Assembly (NCBI GenBank): GCA_965222315.1
Contig: OZ244951.1
Span: 4,092,001-4,156,000, forward strand
DNA from: JACKII01 sp965222315
GTDB lineage: Bacteria > Pseudomonadota > Alphaproteobacteria > Bin95
DNA: 64,000 nt
Direction: 5' to 3'
Part shown: piece after piece, positions 59,084 to 64,000 of the stretch
How positions within the stretch are numbered: position 1 is the stretch's first letter
Layout of the letters: the number at the start of each line of letters is the position of its first letter
Notes under the pieces: generated by a model
Databases searched by the model: none
The model's input: the letters and a program-made list of their open reading frames with translations, nothing else
Told to the model about the DNA's origin: nothing
Translations under genes and position numbers: made by a program

Positions 59084-62000
59084 TTTTCACCCCATACCCA
59101 CCCCCGCCCGGCGTTTCGATCACGATCATGTCGCCCGTCTCCATCTCGGTTTGGCCCTGGCCGCCAAGGTCTTCGCGGCTGCCATCTTCCGCCCGCACAA
59201 CATAGGTCTCGCCGACCTTCCCCGGCTCGCCGCCGGCCATGCCATACGGCGCCACCCGCCGGTGGTTCGACAAAATAGCGGCCGTCATCGGCTCCAGGAA
59301 CTTCACCTGCCGGATGATCCCGTCGCCGCCGTGCCACTTGCCGGCCCCGCCGCTGCCCTCGCGGATGGAGAAGCTCTCCAGTCGCACCGGGAAGCGCCAT
59401 TCCAGGATTTCCGGGTCGGTCAGGCGCGTGTTGGTCATGTGGGTGTGCACGGCCGAGGTGCCGTCGAAGCCCGGCCCCGCGCCGGAGCCGCCGCAGATGG
59501 TCTCGTAGTTCTGGTAGCGCTCGTTGCCGAAGGTGAAGTTGTTCATCGTGCCCTGGGCGGCTCCCATCACCTGCAACGCCCCGAACAGCGTGTCGGTGAC
59601 GACCTGCGACGTCTCCACGTTCCCCGCCACCACGGCAGCCGGGTAGCGTGGGTTCAGCATACAGCCTTCGGGGTTCACGATCTCCAGCGGTTTCAAAACA
59701 CCGTCGTTCAAAGGAATGTCGTCCGCAACCAGGCAGCGGAAGACATAGAGCACTGCCGCCCGCGCCACCGCCGCCGGGGCGTTGAAGTTGGAGGGTTGCT
59801 GCTCGCTGGTGCCGGTGAAGTCGATTTTCGCCGAGCGCCTCTCCTTGTCCACCGAGACTTTCACCTGCACATGGCTGCCGTCGTCCAGTTCGTACTTGAA
59901 CGCTCCGTCGCCGATGCGGTCGATCACGCGGCGGACCTGTTCCTCCGCATTGTCCTGGACGTGGCGCATATAGGCCTGGACCACGTCGAGCCCGAACTGC
60001 TCCACCATGCCCCGCACCTCCTGGATGCCGCGCTCGCAGGCGGCGATCTGGGCGCGCAGGTCGGCGATGTTCTGGTCGACGTTCCGGGTCGGATAGGGGC
60101 CGGAGAGCATGAGTTCGGCGAACTCTTTCTCCAGCAAGCGGCCGCCATCGACCAGCAGGAAATCGTCGATCAGCACGCCTTCCTCGTCGATGTGGGTGGA
60201 GTCGGGCGGCATGGAGCCCGGCGTCTTGCCGCCAATGTCGGCATGATGCCCGCGGGAGGCGACGTAGAAGATGATCTCGTCGTTTTCGAAAACCGGCGCG
60301 ATCACGGTGATGTCCGGGAGGTGCGTGCCGCCGTTATAGGGCGCGTTCTGGGCAAACACGTCGCCCGGCTTCATGGTATCGCGGCGGGTGGCGATGATGG
60401 AGCGCACCGCCTCCCCCATGCTGCCCAGATGCACCGGCATGTGCGGGGCGTTGGCGCAGAGGAAGCCTTCGGGATCAAAGATCGCGCAGGAGAAGTCCAG
60501 CCGCTCCTTGATGTTGACGGAGTAGGCCGTGTTCTCCAGCGCCGCGCCCATTTGCTCCGCGATGGACATAAACAGGTTGTTGAACAGCTCCAGGCGAACG
60601 GGGTCGGCTTCGGTGCCGATGGCGTGCTCGCGGTCCATGGCCTCGACCCGGTCGAGCACCAGGTGCAGGCGCTCGGTCATGCTGGCTTCCCAGCCGGGCT
60701 CCAGGACGATGGTGCCGGTCGGCTCCAGGATGACGGCGGGACCCTTGACCTTGGTGCCGGGGGTGAGCGCATCGCGCTGGTAGAAGGGCACGTTCTGCCA
60801 CTTGCCGCCCGCCCACACGGGCCGCCGCGCGATGGGTTTGGCGTCCCCGGGCGCGAGCGGGTGTTTCGGCTCGTCCGGGCTCTCGGTCTCGCCGATCACC
60901 TCGGCGACAGCGGTGGCGGCCACAAGGCCCTTTTCCGGCATGGTGAAGCCGAAGCGCTGCTTGTGCGCCGCCTCGAACGCCTCGCGCAGCTTGCCCGCAT
61001 CCGCCTCGAACGGCAGTTCCAGCGAGGCGTCGGTGCCGTCGTAGCGCAGGTGCAGGCGGTACTCGGTGCGCACCGCCGATGTCGGCAAGCCCTGGGCGGT
61101 CATCTCCTCCTGACCGGCTTCGGCGAGCATTGCCAGCGTCTCCTCGATGCCTGCGATGGCGCCGGGCTCCAGTTTGGTCTCGACGCTCTGCTCCCGCACG
61201 ACGCGCAGGTCGGCCAGGCCCATGCCGTAGGCTGAGAGCACGCCGGAAAACGGGTGCAAGAAGACGCTGGTCATCCCCAGCGCGTCCGCGATCCGGCAGA
61301 CATGCTGCCCCCCTGCCCCGCCGAAGGCGCAGAGCGTGTAGCGCGTCACATCATAGCCGCGGCGCACACTGATCTCGCGGATGGCGTTCGCCATATTGTC
61401 GACGGCGATGGTGAGGAAGCCCTCCGCCACCTGCTCCGGCGTGCGCGTGTCGCCGGATTCGTCGTGGATGCGGGCTGCCAAGTCTTCAAACTGGCGCCTC
61501 ACGGTGTAGAAATCCAGCGCCTGATCGCCGTTCGGCCCGAACACTTTCGGAAAGAAGTCGGACTGCACGCGCCCCAGCATGACATTCGCGTCCGTCACCG
61601 TCAGCGGCCCGCCCCGGCGGTAGGAGGCCGGGCCCGGATTGGCCCCGGCGCTTTCCGGTCCGACCCGGTAGCGCTGGCCGTCGAATTGCAGGATGGAGCC
61701 GCCACCCGCCGCGACCGTGTGGATCTGCATCATCGGCGCGCGCATGCGGACGCCCGCCACCAGCGTCTCGAAGGTGCGTTCGTAGTCGCCCGCATAATGG
61801 CTGACGTCGGTGGACGTGCCGCCCATGTCAAAGAGGATGATGCGTTCGAAGCCCGCCATCTCCGCCGCCTTGGCAGCCCCGACAACGCCGCCTGCCGGGC
61901 CAGAGACGATGCAGTCCTTGCCCTGGAAACGCTCCGCCGCGGTCAGGCCGCCGTTCGACTGCATGAATTGCAGAGCCGCGTCGCCCAAGTCGCCCGCCAC

Positions 62001-62678
62001 CTGGTCCACATAGCGGCGCAGGATCGGCGAGAGGTAGGCGTCCACCACCGTCGTGTCGCCGCGGGAGACCATCTTGATCAACGGGCTGACCTCATGGCTG
62101 ACGGAGACCTGGGTGAAGCCGATTTCTCGGGCGATTTCGGCGGTGCGGGCCTCGTGCTGGCCATGGCGGTAGGCGTGGATGAAAACGATGGCGACGGCGC
62201 GGTAGCCCTGGTCGTATCTTTCTTGCAGATCCTGGCGGGCTTTTTCTTCGTCCAGCGGCGTCACGGTGGAACCGTCGGCTGCCAGCCGCTCGGTGATCTC
62301 GATGGCGTCGGAATAGAGCAGTTCTGGCAGCTTGATGTTGAGGTCGAACAACTTCGGCCGGTTCTGGTAGGCGATGCGGAGCTGGTCGTGGAAGCCCTTG
62401 GTAATGGCCAGCAGGGTTTGCTCGCCTTTGCGCTCCAACAGAGCATTGGTGCCGACCGTGGTGCCCATCTTGACCGCGGCCACCTGCTCCGCCGGGATCG
62501 GCTCCCCCGTCTCAATGCCGAGCAGATCGCGGATACCCTGGGTCGCGGCATCGCGATAGCGTTCCGGGTTCTCCGAAAGCAGCTTGTGCGTGACGAGCGA
62601 GCCGTCCGGGCGGCGGCCGACAATGTCCGTAAACGTGCCGCCGCGGTCGATCCAGAACTGCCATTGCTTGGGGGACAT
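59076..62678 (-). CDS. 5-oxoprolinase/hydantoinase A-B fusion (ATP-dependent)
   Basis: 1200 residues, the length of single-chain eukaryotic-type 5-oxoprolinase. The N-terminal HyuA part (about 1-700) has FWIDRGGTFTDIVGRRPDGS, ALLERKGEQTLLAITKGF, LFDMGGTSTDVSHYAGDYER and GGGSILQFDGQRYRVGPESA, an ATPase-like fold. The C-terminal HyuB part (about 720-1200) has DVFAQNAPYNGGTHLPDITV, GHHADIGGKTPGSMPPDSTH and GGSGAGPGFDGTSAVHTHMT. It opens 5-oxoproline, hydantoins or related lactams with ATP, or acts in acetone-type carboxylation. The last codons overlap the HEPN-like start. Confidence 0.9.
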   Translation of the reverse strand: MSPKQWQFWIDRGGTFTDIVGRRPDGSLVTHKLLSENPERYRDAATQGIRDLLGIETGEPIPAEQVAAVKMGTTVGTNALLERKGEQTLLAITKGFHDQLRIAYQNRPKLFDLNIKLPELLYSDAIEITERLAADGSTVTPLDEEKARQDLQERYDQGYRAVAIVFIHAYRHGQHEARTAEIAREIGFTQVSVSHEVSPLIKMVSRGDTTVVDAYLSPILRRYVDQVAGDLGDAALQFMQSNGGLTAAERFQGKDCIVSGPAGGVVGAAKAAEMAGFERIILFDMGGTSTDVSHYAGDYERTFETLVAGVRMRAPMMQIHTVAAGGGSILQFDGQRYRVGPESAGANPGPASYRRGGPLTVTDANVMLGRVQSDFFPKVFGPNGDQALDFYTVRRQFEDLAARIHDESGDTRTPEQVAEGFLTIAVDNMANAIREISVRRGYDVTRYTLCAFGGAGGQHVCRIADALGMTSVFLHPFSGVLSAYGMGLADLRVVREQSVETKLEPGAIAGIEETLAMLAEAGQEEMTAQGLPTSAVRTEYRLHLRYDGTDASLELPFEADAGKLREAFEAAHKQRFGFTMPEKGLVAATAVAEVIGETESPDEPKHPLAPGDAKPIARRPVWAGGKWQNVPFYQRDALTPGTKVKGPAVILEPTGTIVLEPGWEASMTERLHLVLDRVEAMDREHAIGTEADPVRLELFNNLFMSIAEQMGAALENTAYSVNIKERLDFSCAIFDPEGFLCANAPHMPVHLGSMGEAVRSIIATRRDTMKPGDVFAQNAPYNGGTHLPDITVIAPVFENDEIIFYVASRGHHADIGGKTPGSMPPDSTHIDEEGVLIDDFLLVDGGRLLEKEFAELMLSGPYPTRNVDQNIADLRAQIAACERGIQEVRGMVEQFGLDVVQAYMRHVQDNAEEQVRRVIDRIGDGAFKYELDDGSHVQVKVSVDKERRSAKIDFTGTSEQQPSNFNAPAAVARAAVLYVFRCLVADDIPLNDGVLKPLEIVNPEGCMLNPRYPAAVVAGNVETSQVVTDTLFGALQVMGAAQGTMNNFTFGNERYQNYETICGGSGAGPGFDGTSAVHTHMTNTRLTDPEILEWRFPVRLESFSIREGSGGAGKWHGGDGIIRQVKFLEPMTAAILSNHRRVAPYGMAGGEPGKVGETYVVRAEDGSREDLGGQGQTEMETGDMIVIETPGGGGYGVKND

Positions 62679-63075
62679 GGGGGCTCACAGTAGGTTAGAG
62701 TGCCTGAGGCCGCTTTTTGGACACAAATGTGGTGAATTGGCAACTTCCTCTAGAGATTGTTAATCTTACGATAGTGCGCTTCCGCCTAAGTCTAGATTGT
62801 TCTTTCCGGCACATTACATCGTGCCTAGACTAGTTCTGTCACCTATTTATCAGATCCATAGAGGGTTTATTTTTTGTTCGTTACTAGATAAAAATTCCCG
62901 CTGCCGTATGGTACCGGACAGTTATTTAGTGGTTACCTTACTATTATAGGATGGTTTGAAAACGGAATCTACACAAGCTAATTTTCTTTTGCCTCTGTTT
63001 CGATTTTAATATAGCTTTTTGCAGAAATATTCTGAACTCTAACTCTCCAAATTTGCGGGAAGTCGAAGGAAAACC
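62679..63075. other. AT-rich intergenic region
   Basis: About 400 bases, AT-rich, between the oxoprolinase start and the next gene, which points the other way; it must hold both promoters. A short inverted repeat (gtctagattg near 62792 and tgcctagactag near 62821) is present, otherwise no open frame, RNA gene or clear promoter motif is identifiable. Confidence 0.5.
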
Positions 63076-63402
63076 ATGAAATATCTCTATATCGCAATTT
63101 GTTTATTGACTGCGCTTACAAATCCAGGCCCCCTCTATGCTGGGATGGATAATGATCAACTAAAATCATTAACAGCTAATGTGAAGGAATTATGTCTTCA
63201 TCCAGATCGACGGGGAGATTATTTGAAAGTAGAAGGAAATGCATCTGGAGGGGTTGTTTTACGCGTTGTGGGCGCAAATATTGGAGGTACAATTACACAC
63301 GAAACATGGAATGGAATAAATCAGCGAATTGACAACTATAAAACCGATCCACGCGAATGCACCGTGAAAGTTCTTGAACTGCTAATCCCTGCCTTAAAGT
63401 AA
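63076..63402 (+). CDS. Small secreted protein, first of a paralog pair
   Basis: 108 residues. A signal peptide (YIAICLLTALTNPGPLYA) precedes NVKELCLHPDRRGDYLKVEG and a strand-rich segment GGVVLRVVGANIGGTITHET, ending TDPRECTVKVLELLIPALK. Two Cys (in ELC and REC) could form a disulfide. The same pattern (VKELCxxPDRxGxY, then RdCxxxxLPLL) occurs in the next gene. No function known to me. The preceding agtcgaaggaaaacc gives a fair ribosome binding site. Confidence 0.6.
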   Translation: MKYLYIAICLLTALTNPGPLYAGMDNDQLKSLTANVKELCLHPDRRGDYLKVEGNASGGVVLRVVGANIGGTITHETWNGINQRIDNYKTDPRECTVKVLELLIPALK

Positions 63403-63455
63403 CAATTTATTTTACCCAAGGAATTATTGGTTATCCGAAAAAGAGGTCGCGAAAT

Positions 63456-64000
63456 ATGCATCAAAAGCGCAAAATTTCATGGTCAAGATGTCTTTATGAT
63501 ATCTTTGCTGTGTTGATACTCTCCTCCTCTTTTATGTTATCGGCAAATTCAGTACACGCGGATGGTCTTGACGTCTTGCGTTCAATCACTGAGGCAGTAA
63601 AGGAGTTATGTGTTGCTCCGGATAGAGTGGGGAAGTATGCAGAAGTTCGAGCTTCCGGAGATGGTTCTGCACAACTAAGGATAGCTGGTGTTAAGGGTAA
63701 TATTGCATTAAATGCGCATGAATGGAGCGGTATCAAAGATATCGCGAGAGAGCGACAGCCTACACGCGATTGCGCAGAACGAATTTTACCTTTGCTTCTT
63801 GAAAAATTTGCCCCCGATCGAAGCGAAAGCCGTTACACCGGTCGCATATTCCAGTGTCACCTTGATGCAAATCCAATTGGACAAATAAGATTTATCAAAA
63901 ATGGTAGGCTCCTCTTTCACAGCACGAATCGTGTGCGGGCGGAATTCATGCCGACAGGTTTATTTAAAACATTATTTTTTGATAGTAAAGGAATCGTATT
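63456..64000 (+). CDS. Secreted paralog with extended C-terminus (truncated by window edge)
   Basis: At least 181 residues, open at the right end, from ATG 63456 with agagg 9 bases upstream. A signal segment (YDIFAVLILSSSFMLSANS) precedes ITEAVKELCVAPDRVGKYAE, AQLRIAGVKGNIALNAHEWS and RDCAERILPLLLEKFAPDR, matching the first protein domain. It then continues: TGRIFQCHLDANPIGQIRFI. So one domain is shared with the preceding gene and a second domain follows. AT-rich, tandem duplication likely. Confidence 0.6.
   Translation, partial: MHQKRKISWSRCLYDIFAVLILSSSFMLSANSVHADGLDVLRSITEAVKELCVAPDRVGKYAEVRASGDGSAQLRIAGVKGNIALNAHEWSGIKDIARERQPTRDCAERILPLLLEKFAPDRSESRYTGRIFQCHLDANPIGQIRFIKNGRLLFHSTNRVRAEFMPTGLFKTLFFDSKGIV

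Noticed and set aside
59028..61235. 735-codon plus ORF antisense to the oxoprolinase gene
   Set aside because: Shadow frame; the minus strand has complete HyuA/HyuB motifs.

Overview
The window is a GC-rich bacterial chromosome segment, densely coded on both strands, with the gene content of an alphaproteobacterium, possibly a Rhodospirillales-like lineage (inference). Supporting this are a tlyA-rumA-type RNA methyltransferase pair, DUF1328 and DUF1640 small proteins, a two-subunit class I fumarase/tartrate dehydratase, and many CoA-transferase, crotonase, flavin-monooxygenase and SDR catabolic genes. One tRNA gene is present (tRNA-Leu, anticodon GAG). I see no rRNA, CRISPR array, prophage block or replication origin.

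Layout. 1-3300 is accessory DNA: a truncated membrane-protein gene at the left edge, an unusual helically phased array of short repeats (481-580), and an IS1-like element bounded by 16-bp inverted repeats (851 and 3282). That element carries a HigB/HigA-type toxin-antitoxin operon and a third small gene as passengers. 3450-13200 holds catabolic genes (CoA transferase, amidohydrolase, twin MFS carriers, PhyH dioxygenase, SDR, CitE-like lyase) and a DUF2946/YcnI copper pair. 13200-18350 holds RNA modification genes (tlyA, rumA-like), a RusA-like nuclease, RidA, a crotonase and an MBL hydrolase, with REP-like palindromes. 18550-23200 holds an AT-rich membrane protein of unknown role and a YcaO plus SARP/BTAD-TPR regulator operon. 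23350-42400 is mostly housekeeping or metabolic (DinB, Pcm, fumarase, purA, xth, transporters, hydrolases). 42450-56650 contains two genes that ordinary gene calling would break in two at in-frame UGA codons, plus a ParDE pair, an oxidoreductase cluster, mgtE, tRNA-Leu and lipB. 57500-64000 contains small membrane ORFs, a HEPN-like protein translationally coupled to a fused 5-oxoprolinase/hydantoinase, and two secreted paralogs, the second cut by the window edge.

The strongest discovery is that the window encodes two probable selenoproteins. A peroxiredoxin-like protein (42453-43100, minus) and a GrdB/PrdB-related protein with a C-terminal extension (55416-56645, plus) each have a UGA where homologues carry the redox Cys/Sec of a UxxC motif. 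Both read U-P-x-C, and in both a hairpin with a G/GU-containing apical loop starts about 6 nt after the UGA, as expected for a bacterial SECIS. The organism should therefore have selA/selB/selC/selD elsewhere. Other items of interest are the IS with toxin-antitoxin cargo, the phased repeat array, the YcaO-BTAD operon with a possible 33-codon ORF between the genes, and an apparently double-frameshifted small membrane gene at 57963-58169.
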